Source: Orlajensenia leifsoniae
Lineage (GTDB): Bacteria; Actinomycetota; Actinomycetes; Actinomycetales; Microbacteriaceae
DNA: 64,000 nt
Assembly (NCBI RefSeq): GCF_004570845.1
Contig: NZ_SPQZ01000007.1
Span: 1 to 64,000 of the forward strand
Reading direction: 5' to 3'
Shown in pieces: positions 40,683 to 49,030 of this stretch. Each line of letters begins with the position of its first letter. Positions within the stretch are counted from its first letter, which is position 1. The translations under genes were made by a program, and so were the position numbers. The notes below the pieces were generated by a model that searched no databases, was not told the origin of the DNA, and worked only from the letters and a program-made list of their open reading frames with translations.

Positions 40683-41615
40683 ATGAGCGCTCCGCAGGCG
40701 TTATCGCTGGTGCTCGGCTGCACTCTCGGCCTCGGCCTGTGGTCGCTCGCTGCGACGCTCCCGAGCTTCAGGCGCCCGCGCCTGGCTGACCGGGTCGCGC
40801 CCTACATCCTCGACGTCTCGCCTGCGGCGCGCGAGCACGTGCGACGACGCACGATCGATCCGCTGCCCGTGATCGGCTCCCTCGCCGCGCCCGTGATCGG
40901 CGCCTTCTCGAGTCTGCTCTCCCGCCTCTTCGGCGGTCCCGAGACGGCGGCACTGCGGTTGCGACAGAGCGGGTCTGCAGCATCCGTCGAGCGGTTGCGT
41001 TCCGAGCAGGTGATCTCGGCCATGCTGGGCGCCGCCGTCGGCATCGTCGTGGTGCTCCTGTCGGCCTCGCGCCTGCCGCCGGTGTTCACCCTGGTGATCC
41101 CGGTGCTCGGTGCCTTCAGCGGAGCGGCGTTGCGCGATCAGGTCCTGCGGCGCGCGGCATCTGCTCGCGTCTCCCGCATGACCGACGAACTCCCGACGGT
41201 CCTCGAGTTCCTCACGCTGAGTCTCTCCGCCGGCGAGGGCATCCATGATGCCCTGCGTCGGGTGGCCCGCACCAGCTCGGGCGAACTGGCTGCCGAGTTC
41301 GCCGGAGTGCTCTCCCGTGTCGGCGTTGGAGTCCCGCTCACGCGTGCGCTCGACGAGCTCTCGACCGGGCTCCGGATGCCCCCGCTCAGCCGGGCGATCG
41401 ATCAGATCACCGCGGCGGTCGAACGGGGAACACCACTGGCCGGTGTGCTTCGCGCCCAGGCACAGGACGCCCGCGGCGAGGCGAAGAACCGGTTGCTCGA
41501 GCGCGCCGGGCGGAATGAGATCGCGATGCTGATCCCACTCGTGTTCCTGATCCTGCCGCTCACCGTCGTGATCGCGATCTTCCCGGGCCTGTTCGTCCTG
41601 CAGGCGGGGTTCTAG
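40683..41615 (+). CDS. tadC: TadC-like inner-membrane protein (GspF domain)
   Basis: A 310-residue membrane protein with a GspF domain at about 155-270 (DELPTVLEFLTLSLSAGEGIHDALRRVA and ALDELSTGLRMPPLSRAIDQITAAVERGTPLAGVLR). Membrane segments lie at the N-terminus, near residue 115-145 and at the end (MLIPLVFLILPLTVVIAIF). It is the second half of the pilus assembly platform. Start ATG 40683 lies 90 bp after tadB; the gap shows no other gene. Confidence 0.85.
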   Translation: MSAPQALSLVLGCTLGLGLWSLAATLPSFRRPRLADRVAPYILDVSPAAREHVRRRTIDPLPVIGSLAAPVIGAFSSLLSRLFGGPETAALRLRQSGSAASVERLRSEQVISAMLGAAVGIVVVLLSASRLPPVFTLVIPVLGAFSGAALRDQVLRRAASARVSRMTDELPTVLEFLTLSLSAGEGIHDALRRVARTSSGELAAEFAGVLSRVGVGVPLTRALDELSTGLRMPPLSRAIDQITAAVERGTPLAGVLRAQAQDARGEAKNRLLERAGRNEIAMLIPLVFLILPLTVVIAIFPGLFVLQAGF

Positions 41616-41692
41616 GTCGATGGAACACGAGACGGCTCGACGTGGGCGATGGCGACGACCGCTGAACGATGGATGACCGTGTGACGAACGAA

Positions 41693-41728
41693 GCGATGAC
41701 GGATGCAGGAGCGATGACGGATGCAGGA
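41693..41728. repeat. 18-bp tandem duplication before the Flp-like gene
   Basis: GCGATGACGGATGCAGGA occurs twice head to tail (41693-41710 and 41711-41728), in the leader between tadC and the small pilin-like gene. Each copy carries an AGGA that could act as an extra ribosome site. Confidence 0.75.
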
Positions 41729-41741
41729 GAAGGGTGTGGCG

Positions 41742-41942
41742 ATGACGACTCTGATGGTGGGCGCTGCGACGGCGCTGAGGGGACGCCTGGCGCGCGAATG
41801 GGATGACGAACGTGGCGACGTGCCCGGCTGGGTGCTGATCACCCTCATGACGGCCGGGCTCGTCGTCCTGATCTGGGCGCTGGCCGGACCCGCACTCACG
41901 GGCGTGTTCCAGGACGCGATCGACCGCGTCTCCGATTTCTGA
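41742..41942 (+). CDS. Flp-pilin-like small membrane protein
   Basis: A 66-residue protein with a basic/acidic start (ALRGRLAREWDDERGDVPGW) and one hydrophobic segment (VLITLMTAGLVVLIWALAGPAL), in the place where Flp pilin genes sit. A classical Flp prepilin has a glycine cleavage site followed by glutamate at +5; here the stretch is RGDVPGWVL without that glutamate. It may be a divergent pilin or an assembly factor. ATG 41742 lies 7 nt after AAGGG. Confidence 0.7.
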   Translation: MTTLMVGAATALRGRLAREWDDERGDVPGWVLITLMTAGLVVLIWALAGPALTGVFQDAIDRVSDF

Positions 41943-41950
41943 GCTGTTCC

Positions 41951-42394
41951 GTGACGCGTGTGCAGGCCGCGCACCGGACGCGGCGGTGTGCACTCGGGCG
42001 CAGGCTGAGGCCGTTCGTTCGCGACGAGCGAGGCTCTGCGGTCGTGGAGTTCACCCTCGTGTCCGTGCTGCTCACGACCCTCGCGCTCGCCGTGGTGCAG
42101 CTGGCTCTGGCGCTGCATGTGCGCAACACGGTGATCGACGCTGCCGCTGAGGGCGCTCGCTATGCCGCGCTCGCCGACAACACCCTCGCCGACGGCGAGG
42201 AGCGCACTCGGATGCTCATATCGACGGCCCTCGGTGCCGCCTACGCACGCGACATCTCAGGCAGCTACGGTCGTGTGGCCGGGTTCCCCAGCGCCGAGGT
42301 CCACGTGACGACGCCGCTGCCGCTCGCCGGACTCCTCGGTCCCGATCGCGCCATGGAGGTGGTCGGCCGTGCGGCGGTCGAGTCGGCGCCGTGA
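41951..42394 (+). CDS. TadE-like pseudopilin (1)
   Basis: A 147-residue TadE-family protein. Basic N-terminus, then the pseudopilin-like processing region DERGSAVVEFTLVSVLL with glutamate at the usual place and a single membrane segment; the rest is a small outer domain (NTVIDAAAEGARYAALAD). Such minor subunits are processed like prepilins. It starts 8 nt after the Flp-like gene and overlaps the next by 26 nt. Confidence 0.82.
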   Translation: MTRVQAAHRTRRCALGRRLRPFVRDERGSAVVEFTLVSVLLTTLALAVVQLALALHVRNTVIDAAAEGARYAALADNTLADGEERTRMLISTALGAAYARDISGSYGRVAGFPSAEVHVTTPLPLAGLLGPDRAMEVVGRAAVESAP

Positions 42395-42866
42395 CGCCGG
42401 CGCGACGCTGGCGGAGGAGACCGGCTCCGCGTCGCTCGAGTTCATCACCGTCGGCCTGATCCTGCTGGTGCCTCTCGTCTATCTCGTGCTGGCGGTGTCG
42501 TCCGTCCAGGCGGGTTCGCTCGCGGCCGAGGGGGCCGCGCGCCAGATGGCCCGCGTCTACGTGCAGGCGACGACGCCGGCGGAGGGCTTGGCGAGTCTCG
42601 ACCGTGCGCTGGCCGTGGGCTTCGACGACTACGGGCTGGCATCCGTGGAGTCGGCCGCGACGATCGCCTGCGACGATTCGGCGAACGGATGCCTCTCCCG
42701 GGGCAACTCCGTCACGGTGACTGTGCGCGTGCGGATCACCCTGCCCCTCGTTCCCGACGTGCTCGCCCTCCGCGACGTGGTGAGCATTCCGCTCGAAGCG
42801 CAGGCGACCCAGCAGGTGTCCCGTTTCTGGAGCGATACCGGAGCGGCGGAAGGAGGCGGGGGATGA
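42369..42866 (+). CDS. TadE/TadF-like pseudopilin (2)
   Basis: A 165-residue protein with basic start, processing region ETGSASLEFITVGLIL and one membrane segment, then an outer domain with two cysteines (CDDSANGC). It is the second minor subunit of the Tad system. GTG 42369 overlaps the previous gene by 26 nt and its stop overlaps the next ATG by 4 nt, so translation is coupled. Confidence 0.8.
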   Translation: MRRSSRRRDAGATLAEETGSASLEFITVGLILLVPLVYLVLAVSSVQAGSLAAEGAARQMARVYVQATTPAEGLASLDRALAVGFDDYGLASVESAATIACDDSANGCLSRGNSVTVTVRVRITLPLVPDVLALRDVVSIPLEAQATQQVSRFWSDTGAAEGGGG

Positions 42867-43321
42867 GACGCCTCTGCGAACGCCTGCGCGCGGCATCCGT
42901 CGACGAGACGGGGTCGACGCTGCCGCTGGCCATCTTCTTCATGTTCCTCGCCGTGGTGGTGATCCTCGGGGTGATGGGGGCGACCAGCCTGTACATCGAG
43001 CGCAAGCGCCTGCTCACCCTGGCCGACGGTGCTGCGCTCGCCGGAGCAGAGGCCTTCGACCTGACCGCCGTCACGGCGACGGACGACGGGCTCCGGGCCG
43101 TCCTCGACTCGTCTGATGTCGGCGCTGCGGCCGCGGACTACCTGGCAGCCGCACCGCGCGGCTCGCTCGAGCACCTCCGAGTGGAGTCGGCCGCGTCCCC
43201 GGACGGTCGCAGCGCCGAGGTCGCCCTGTCTGCGTGGTGGCGACCGCCCGTTCTGGTCCTGGTGCTGCCGGACGGCATCCGTCTCGACGTGGAGTCGACG
43301 GCGCGGTCGGTGTTCGGGTAG
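42863..43321 (+). CDS. TadG-like (Rv3654c/Rv3655c-type) pilus-associated membrane protein
   Basis: A 152-residue protein with a start resembling the preceding subunits (DETGSTLPLAIFFMFLAVVVILGV), one membrane segment and an outer domain (RKRLLTLADGAALAGAEAFDLT) typical of the TadG N-terminal region; the usual long VWA part is absent. ATG 42863 lies after AAGGAGG. It ends the Tad locus, which has no prepilin peptidase or TadZ/RcpC gene inside this window. Confidence 0.75.
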   Translation: MRRLCERLRAASVDETGSTLPLAIFFMFLAVVVILGVMGATSLYIERKRLLTLADGAALAGAEAFDLTAVTATDDGLRAVLDSSDVGAAAADYLAAAPRGSLEHLRVESAASPDGRSAEVALSAWWRPPVLVLVLPDGIRLDVESTARSVFG

Positions 43322-43340
43322 GCGCCTCGTCGGTCGTCGT

Positions 43341-44630
43341 CTACGCGTCGGCTGGAGGGGCTGCCCGCGCGGCGCGGGGACGCTTCGGCACGTAGCGCGG
43401 GATGTAGCGGGCGAGGATGCCGGCGCCCACCAGGCCGAGTACACCCATGACGCCGGCCGCCGCCGAGATGGAGACGACGGCCGTGATGCCGGCGACGGCC
43501 AGGGGCGCGGCAGCACCGCCGAGGTCGCCGGTGAAGCGCCAGGCTCCGAGGAAGGGCGCCGGGTTGGCCGGGGGAGCGAGATCCGCGCCGAGAGTCATGA
43601 GGATGCCGCTGCCGATGCCGTTCGCGAGGGAGAGGAACATCGCGACGCCGATGAACCACTGCACGTTGGTCGACAGGTCGTGGGTGAAGGCCAGGGCGAG
43701 CAGCCCGAGCCCGAGGCCGATCATCGAGGGCAGGGCGCTCCAGAGGCGGCCGAAGCGGTCCATGATCTGGCCGCTGGCGTAGAACAGGGCGAAGTCGATG
43801 GCGCCGGCGAGGCCGATGATGATGGCGGTGTCGCGCTCGGAGATGCCGATGGAGAGGGCCCACAGGGGCAGGATCACCGTACGGGTGGCGCGCAGCGCAC
43901 CGATCAGACCGGCTCCGGTGCCGAGCCTCAGGAGCACGGCCCGGTTGTTCCACAGGGTGCGCCCGAGTCCGTGCGACTCCTCGGCGGCGAGCTCCTCGCC
44001 CGGCGTGCGGACGGCTCCATCCGCAGCGGTGACCTGCTCGGCCCGGCCGAACATGGCCTCGGGGTCGGGAAGCACGAGCAGCACGACGACGGCTCCGAGG
44101 CACGTCGTGATGAAGATCCAGAACACGATCTGGGTGTCGTCGACGAAATGCAGCACAGCCGCCGACAGGAGGGGGCCGACGAACCAGCCCGCGCGGAAGA
44201 TGCCACCCAGCGTCGACAGGGCTCGGGCCCGATATCGCTGAGGCACGTAGCTCGTCATGAAGGCATGCCGGGCGAGGGCGAAGACGGCTGTCGCTATGCC
44301 GATCAGGAAGATCCCGATGCCGAGCACCCAGGCGTTCGTCGCCACGAGGCAGAGGATGGTCGCCGCGATGGCGAGGACGGCGCCGCCGATCATGGCCGTG
44401 CGCTCGCCGATGCGGCTCACGATCCAGCCGCTCGGGATGTCGCCGACCAGTTCGCCGAGCATCACCATGGAGGCGATGAGGCCCGCCACGGCGAGGGTGG
44501 CGCCGAGGTTGTTCGCCACCGTCGGGATGAGCGGGATGATGGCGCCCTCACCGACCGAGAACAGGAACGTCGGCAGATAGGCGGCGAGGGCGACCGAGCG
44601 CAGGCTGAAGGGGCGCTCGGTATCCGTCAT
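43341..44630 (-). CDS. MFS transporter
   Basis: A 429-residue major facilitator with 12 hydrophobic segments. The TM2-3 loop motif GDIPSGWIVSRIGERTAM, and the middle cytoplasmic loop (VLPDPEAMFGRAEQV) are visible. It resembles DHA1-type exporters but substrate is unknown. A -10 hexamer TAGGGT lies 9 nt before ATG 44630. It converges with the Tad locus 19 bp away. Confidence 0.83.
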   Translation of the reverse strand: MTDTERPFSLRSVALAAYLPTFLFSVGEGAIIPLIPTVANNLGATLAVAGLIASMVMLGELVGDIPSGWIVSRIGERTAMIGGAVLAIAATILCLVATNAWVLGIGIFLIGIATAVFALARHAFMTSYVPQRYRARALSTLGGIFRAGWFVGPLLSAAVLHFVDDTQIVFWIFITTCLGAVVVLLVLPDPEAMFGRAEQVTAADGAVRTPGEELAAEESHGLGRTLWNNRAVLLRLGTGAGLIGALRATRTVILPLWALSIGISERDTAIIIGLAGAIDFALFYASGQIMDRFGRLWSALPSMIGLGLGLLALAFTHDLSTNVQWFIGVAMFLSLANGIGSGILMTLGADLAPPANPAPFLGAWRFTGDLGGAAAPLAVAGITAVVSISAAAGVMGVLGLVGAGILARYIPRYVPKRPRAARAAPPADA

Positions 44631-44639
44631 GACCGTTCC

Positions 44640-44645
44640 ACCCTA
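44640..44645 (-). promoter_or_regulatory. -10 hexamer TAGGGT (minus strand) before the MFS gene
   Basis: TAGGGT on the minus strand ends 9 nt before the ATG at 44630. Confidence 0.4.
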
Positions 44646-44676
44646 TGCCCGGCTCGTACGGCGCCCTGCCGGGCTG

Positions 44677-44710
44677 CGGCTGGAGCCGATCGTTCGGGGT
44701 GCTCCAGCCG
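44677..44710 (-). terminator. Hairpin terminator after the FN3 protein gene
   Basis: A 10-bp perfect stem (44677-44686 with 44701-44710) with a 14-nt loop, 7 nt after the stop codon of the gene on the minus strand. Confidence 0.6.
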
Positions 44711-44717
44711 CCGGCGG

Positions 44718-46592
44718 TTAGGGCTCGACGGTAGGGGTGGGCGTGGGTGTCGGTGAGTGGGTGGCCGGCGGCGTGAGAGACGGGTCACCTGTCGGCGCGA
44801 CGGGCGGCTCGACCGTCGGGATCGGCGTCTCCGTGGGCGGCGTCACGGATTCCGGCGTGTCGGCTGTCGGCGGCGCCGGCGTCAGGAATGGCGTCTCCGT
44901 CACGGGAGGCAGCGGTTCGTCGGGTGCCCGGAGCTTGGCGGCGGTGCCGCGCACCGCGATGCTCACCGGGTTGCCGAGCACGGAGTTGCCTCGCGGATCG
45001 GTCACCCTGATGCGGTAGTTGTAGGTCGCGCCGGCCGTGAGGTTGGTGTCGGTGAAGCTCATGGAGGGAAGGGTCCAGAAGTTCGAGTCGACGGTGGTGG
45101 TGTACACCGGAGCCGCCGTGTTCCCGTTGCGGATGACCGCGTAGGTCAGCCTCGTGTTGTCGCGGTCCCAGTTCGCCTTCCACGTCACCTTGGCCGTGCG
45201 GGAGGCGGGTGATGTCACCGTGGGCACGTAGTTCGCGCCGGTGAGCCGTGGGCCGTCCTTGTTGGGAGCGATGCTGCTCACGGCGAATCGCACGATGCCC
45301 TGCTGCTTCACGCTGTTCACCTGGGTGAACTCGCCGCCGTAGAGGATGTACTGGCTGTTGCCGGCCACCGACCAGCCGCCCTGGCTCACCCCGGTGAACG
45401 TTCCGGCGTTGATGTCGGGGAACCACTGCAGGAGCGCCGGCCGCGGGGTGCCGGCCCAGTTCGTGTAGCCGAGCGGATCCTTCGTGATCACGCCCTGCAC
45501 GGTCTTGGTGAACGCCAGGCCGCGGTGCATTCCCCACGGGTTCGTCTGCGGGAAGCCGGCGATGTTCCCGCAGTAGTGGGCGTGACTGGTGGTGTAGACG
45601 ACATCGCCCGCCGGGTACACGGAGTACGTGTCGCCGTGGCAGTCCTCGACCCAGATGATGTCGCCATTGGTCCACGAGGCGTAGAACGTGCCCTCCAGTG
45701 TGCCGGTTCCGTAGTGCTGTCCGGTGCCGTAGACGCCGTTCGCGTCTGATGCGAGGCTCGAGATGGCCGCGTTGCTTCCGGCGTTGCGCACCTTCGCGTT
45801 GACGTTGAAGGGGAGCATCGTTCCGGTGACGCCGTCGACCATGGCGAGACCGTAGCCGGGATTCGAGGATCCGTTGACCTTCTGGAAGTAGCCGCCGAGA
45901 ACCACCTTGCTGCCGTCGGCCTTCACCGTGACAGCGATCGCCTGCCCTTCCGTCACTGCCGGCGCCCAGGTGGGGATCCGCAGTCCGGTGACGGCGTCGT
46001 AGGCGGCTGCGCCCGAGACCGTGGCCCCGTTCGCCACGGTGAACTGCCCGACGAGATACACCGCCGTGTTCGTCGCGGCCACGGCGTTGACCTTGCCGTT
46101 GAGGATGGGCTTGAACGAGGTGAGCGCCCCGGTGGCGGTGTCGAACGCGGCGATCCGGTAGCGGGAGGTTCCTGCGATCGAGGTGAAGCTGCCGACGACG
46201 TAGAGACGGGTCCCGTCGGGCGAGAGCGCCATGTTCCTGACGCGCGCGTTCGGATTCGGACTCCATGAGGCGTTCATGACGCCGGTCTGGAGGTTGTACG
46301 ACAGCAGGTGTGGTCGCGCGACGGTGTTGACGCCGGGAGCGGCGCCGGCCGGCCGTGCGGTCTGGAAGTCCCCGCCGGCGAACACGGTGTTGCCTGCGAT
46401 CTCCTGGTCCCAGACCACGCCGTCGATCTGCACAGAGGGCAGGACGTCCGTGGACACCGTCGCCGGGGTGCCGGCCACCGGGGGAGACGTGTCTGCAGCC
46501 GAGGGTTGGGCCACCAGCAGGAGACTGATGACCAACGCAGCAGCGCCGGTCAGGGAGATGGTTCGGGTGAGCGCGTGCGTGTGCGTGTGCAT
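44718..46592 (-). CDS. Secreted beta-propeller protein with fibronectin type III domain
   Basis: A 624-residue exported protein. The signal peptide (MHTHTHALTRTISLTGAAAL... cleaved near SAADTSPP) precedes about 380 residues of repeated beta-strand blades (GTRLYVVGSFTSIAGTSRYR, NAVYLVGQFTVANGA, SKVVLGGYFQKVNGS), as in delta-60 or propeller repeats. One FN3 domain follows (YVPTVTSPASRTAKVTWKAN...), then a Pro/Thr tail of about 65 residues. No LPxTG motif or transmembrane tail is seen, so it is probably released or wall-associated. Start ATG at 46592 has GAGG 7 nt upstream; ATG 46619 is nine codons longer. Divergent from prfB. Confidence 0.78.
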   Translation of the reverse strand: MHTHTHALTRTISLTGAAALVISLLLVAQPSAADTSPPVAGTPATVSTDVLPSVQIDGVVWDQEIAGNTVFAGGDFQTARPAGAAPGVNTVARPHLLSYNLQTGVMNASWSPNPNARVRNMALSPDGTRLYVVGSFTSIAGTSRYRIAAFDTATGALTSFKPILNGKVNAVAATNTAVYLVGQFTVANGATVSGAAAYDAVTGLRIPTWAPAVTEGQAIAVTVKADGSKVVLGGYFQKVNGSSNPGYGLAMVDGVTGTMLPFNVNAKVRNAGSNAAISSLASDANGVYGTGQHYGTGTLEGTFYASWTNGDIIWVEDCHGDTYSVYPAGDVVYTTSHAHYCGNIAGFPQTNPWGMHRGLAFTKTVQGVITKDPLGYTNWAGTPRPALLQWFPDINAGTFTGVSQGGWSVAGNSQYILYGGEFTQVNSVKQQGIVRFAVSSIAPNKDGPRLTGANYVPTVTSPASRTAKVTWKANWDRDNTRLTYAVIRNGNTAAPVYTTTVDSNFWTLPSMSFTDTNLTAGATYNYRIRVTDPRGNSVLGNPVSIAVRGTAAKLRAPDEPLPPVTETPFLTPAPPTADTPESVTPPTETPIPTVEPPVAPTGDPSLTPPATHSPTPTPTPTVEP

Positions 46593-46647
46593 CAGATTGC
46601 CTCGGTTCAGGCGTGTCATCGACTCGGGTGTCGTAGTCCGAGCTTAG

Positions 46648-46660
46648 TGAGCATTGCTCA
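46648..46660. promoter_or_regulatory. 13-bp palindrome in the divergent region upstream of prfB
   Basis: TGAGCATTGCTCA is a perfect 6-1-6 palindrome between the secreted propeller gene and prfB. It could bind a dimeric regulator of the secreted-protein gene; no regulator is known from this window. Confidence 0.4.
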
Positions 46661-46734
46661 TCAGCAGAATAGGCAGGCCGGAAAACTTCGGGCCGAGGAT
46701 GCCCGGCCCGATCTCGCGTGCTCTCCGTCGCCGG

Positions 46735-46740
46735 TAGGCT
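46735..46740 (+). promoter_or_regulatory. -10 hexamer TAGGCT before prfB
   Basis: TAGGCT ends 9 nt before ATG 46750, near-leaderless. Confidence 0.4.
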
Positions 46741-46749
46741 GGCAGCAAC

Positions 46750-47859
46750 ATGATTGACCTTGATCTCTCTGAACAGATCGCCGCGTTGCGCGTCACCTTC
46801 GGTGACATCAGCTCCGTCGTCGATGTCGAAGCCCTCCGCACCGAGATCGACCGCCTCAGTGAGGAGGCGGGCGTTCCCGACCTGTGGGACGACACCGTCA
46901 ACGCTCAGCGCGTCACCAGTGCGCTCAGCCACCGGCAGACCGAGCTCGCGAAGATGACGAGCGTCGCAGCCCGTCTCGACGACCTCGAGGTGCTCATCGA
47001 GCTGGCCAACGAGGCCGGCGACGAGGAGAGCGCCGAGGAGGCCCGCGTCGAACTCGTGAGCCTGCAGAAGGTCATCGGCGAACTCGAGGTGCAGACCCTC
47101 CTCGACGGCGAGTGGGATTCCTACCCCGCCGTCATCACCATCCGCTCCGGCGCCGGGGGAGTGGATGCTGCGGACTTTGCCGAGATGCTCTTCCGCATGT
47201 ACCTGCGCTGGGCCGAGAAGCACAAGTACCCGGTCACCGTGATGGACACGTCCTACGCCGAGGAGGCCGGCATCAAGTCGGCGACCTTCGAGGTCTCCGC
47301 TCCCTACGCTTTCGGCACCCTGAGTGTCGAGGCCGGCACCCACCGCCTGGTGCGCATGAGCCCGTTCGGCGCGGCAGGCAAGCGCCAGACCAGCTTCGCC
47401 GCCGTCGAGGTCATCCCGCTCATGGAGGAGGCCGGCGAGGTCGAGATCCCCGAGAACGACATCCGCGTCGACGTCTTCCGCTCGAGCGGCCCCGGCGGCC
47501 AGTCGGTCAACACCACGGACTCCGCCGTGCGGATCACGCACCTCCCGACGGGCACCGTCGTCTCGATGCAGAACGAGAAGAGCCAGATCCAGAACCGAGC
47601 CGCCGCCATGCGCGTGCTGCAGTCGCGCCTGCTCCTCCTGCAGAAGGAGGCCGAGGCCGCGCAGAAGAAGGAGCTCGCCGGCGTCATCACGGCCAGCTGG
47701 GGCGACCAGATGCGCTCCTACGTCCTCGCGCCGTACCAGATGGTCAAGGACCTGCGCACGGACTACGAGGAGGGCAACCCCTCGAAGGTGTTCGACGGCG
47801 AGATCGACGGCTTCATCGGCGCCGGCATCCGGTGGCGAAAGCAGAAGACCGACGACTAG
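46750..47859 (+). CDS. prfB: Peptide chain release factor 2
   Basis: A 369-residue class I release factor reading UGA and UAA. It has the RF2 codon-recognition SPF in [13 protein letters not shown] and the GGQ catalytic loop [10 protein letters not shown]. The reading frame is continuous from the ATG; the programmed +1 frameshift (in-frame UGA after CUU) of many bacteria is not present, as usual for actinobacteria. ftsE follows after 61 bp. Confidence 0.95.
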   Translation: MIDLDLSEQIAALRVTFGDISSVVDVEALRTEIDRLSEEAGVPDLWDDTVNAQRVTSALSHRQTELAKMTSVAARLDDLEVLIELANEAGDEESAEEARVELVSLQKVIGELEVQTLLDGEWDSYPAVITIRSGAGGVDAADFAEMLFRMYLRWAEKHKYPVTVMDTSYAEEAGIKSATFEVSAPYAFGTLSVEAGTHRLVRMSPFGAAGKRQTSFAAVEVIPLMEEAGEVEIPENDIRVDVFRSSGPGGQSVNTTDSAVRITHLPTGTVVSMQNEKSQIQNRAAAMRVLQSRLLLLQKEAEAAQKKELAGVITASWGDQMRSYVLAPYQMVKDLRTDYEEGNPSKVFDGEIDGFIGAGIRWRKQKTDD

Positions 47860-47906
47860 GACGCCCGACTGAGCGAGTCGCTAGCGACATTGCGGCATCC
47901 TCTGCT

Positions 47907-47912
47907 TAGCAT
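47907..47912 (+). promoter_or_regulatory. -10 hexamer TAGCAT before ftsE
   Basis: TAGCAT ends 8 nt before ATG 47921, so ftsE may have its own near-leaderless promoter besides read-through from prfB. Confidence 0.45.
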
Positions 47913-47920
47913 CGAGTGAA

Positions 47921-49030
47921 ATGATTCGCTTCGACAACGTCTCCAAGAAGTACCCGGGCACCAGCAGGCCGGCGCTGAACAGCATCGACCTCGAGATCCT
48001 TCGGGGCGAATTCGTGTTCCTCGTCGGTGCATCGGGTTCGGGCAAGTCCAGCTGTCTGCGTCTGATGCTCAAGGAGGAGAAGCCCAGCACGGGCTCCATC
48101 CACGTGCTCGGCCAGGACCTCGGCTCCATCTCGAACCGCAAGGTTCCCTACTTCCGTCGGAACCTCGGCGTGGTCTTCCAGGACTTCCGCCTCCTGCCCA
48201 ACAAGACCGTTGCCGCGAACGTCGCGTTCACGCTCCAGGTCATCGGCAAGTCGCGCGGCTTCATCCAGGAGGCCGTGCCCGACACGCTCAAGATGGTCGG
48301 ACTCGAGGAGAAGGCGCAGCGCCTGCCCCACGAGCTCTCCGGCGGTGAGCAGCAGCGCGTCGCCATCGCGCGCGCCATCGTCAACAAGCCCCAGGTGCTC
48401 CTCGCCGACGAGCCGACCGGAAACCTCGACCCTGTCACCAGCGCCGGCATCATGACCCTGCTCGAGCGCATCAACGCCTCGGGCACCACCATCGTCATGG
48501 CCACCCACGAGGCCGGCATCGTCGACCAGATGAAGCGCCGCGTGATCGAGCTCTCGGCCGGCCAGATCGTGCGCGACGAGCGTCGCGGCGGCTACGGCGC
48601 CACCACGGCCATCCCGGTCGTGGCAGAGGGCCAGATTGCCACCGCCGCTCCGACCGCCGAGGCGCCCGTCGCCGTCGGGGCCACCGTGGGTGCGGCATCC
48701 GTCGCCCCGGTGCCTCTGTCCGAGCAGGCACCGGCCGCGGCAGCCCCGAAGGTCCCGACCTCGGTCATGGAGAACGCCCAGCCGCTCTACATCGAGCCCG
48801 AGGTGACCGATGACGTGACGGATGCCGCCGCCGCGATCACCGCCGCCGCGACGAGCTCGATCCCCATCGTGCCCGTCGAGCCGCCGCCCACGACGATGTC
48901 GCGGCCGGTGCTGCCCGTCGCGACCGAGAACGACGTGCCCGCTCTGACGCTGGCCGAGAAGCTCGGACTCAGGGCGCCGGGCGCGAAGACGAACGACACC
49001 GGTGAGCAGGAAGTTGGGCCGACCCGATGA
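47921..49030 (+). CDS. ftsE: Cell-division ABC ATPase FtsE with ~140-residue C-terminal extension
   Basis: A 369-residue FtsE, compared with about 230 in most bacteria. The ATPase domain is complete: Walker A GASGSGKSS, Q-loop in VVFQDFRLL, signature LSGGEQQRVA, Walker B VLLADEPTGNL and the switch histidine in ATHEAG. Residues from about 228 form a disordered Ala/Pro/Val/Thr-rich tail ending KLGLRAPGAKTND. FtsEX controls peptidoglycan hydrolases at the divisome. Its stop overlaps the ftsX ATG by 4 nt. Its partner is FtsX. Confidence 0.92.
   Translation: MIRFDNVSKKYPGTSRPALNSIDLEILRGEFVFLVGASGSGKSSCLRLMLKEEKPSTGSIHVLGQDLGSISNRKVPYFRRNLGVVFQDFRLLPNKTVAANVAFTLQVIGKSRGFIQEAVPDTLKMVGLEEKAQRLPHELSGGEQQRVAIARAIVNKPQVLLADEPTGNLDPVTSAGIMTLLERINASGTTIVMATHEAGIVDQMKRRVIELSAGQIVRDERRGGYGATTAIPVVAEGQIATAAPTAEAPVAVGATVGAASVAPVPLSEQAPAAAAPKVPTSVMENAQPLYIEPEVTDDVTDAAAAITAAATSSIPIVPVEPPPTTMSRPVLPVATENDVPALTLAEKLGLRAPGAKTNDTGEQEVGPTR

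Noticed and set aside
44785-47541. 918-residue minus-strand frame across the FN3 gene and prfB
   Set aside because: Low-complexity Arg/His/Gly-rich translation antisense to prfB and out of frame with the propeller gene; a shadow.
46750-47859. Programmed +1 frameshift in prfB
   Set aside because: The frame is continuous from the ATG; no in-frame TGA near codon 25 was found.
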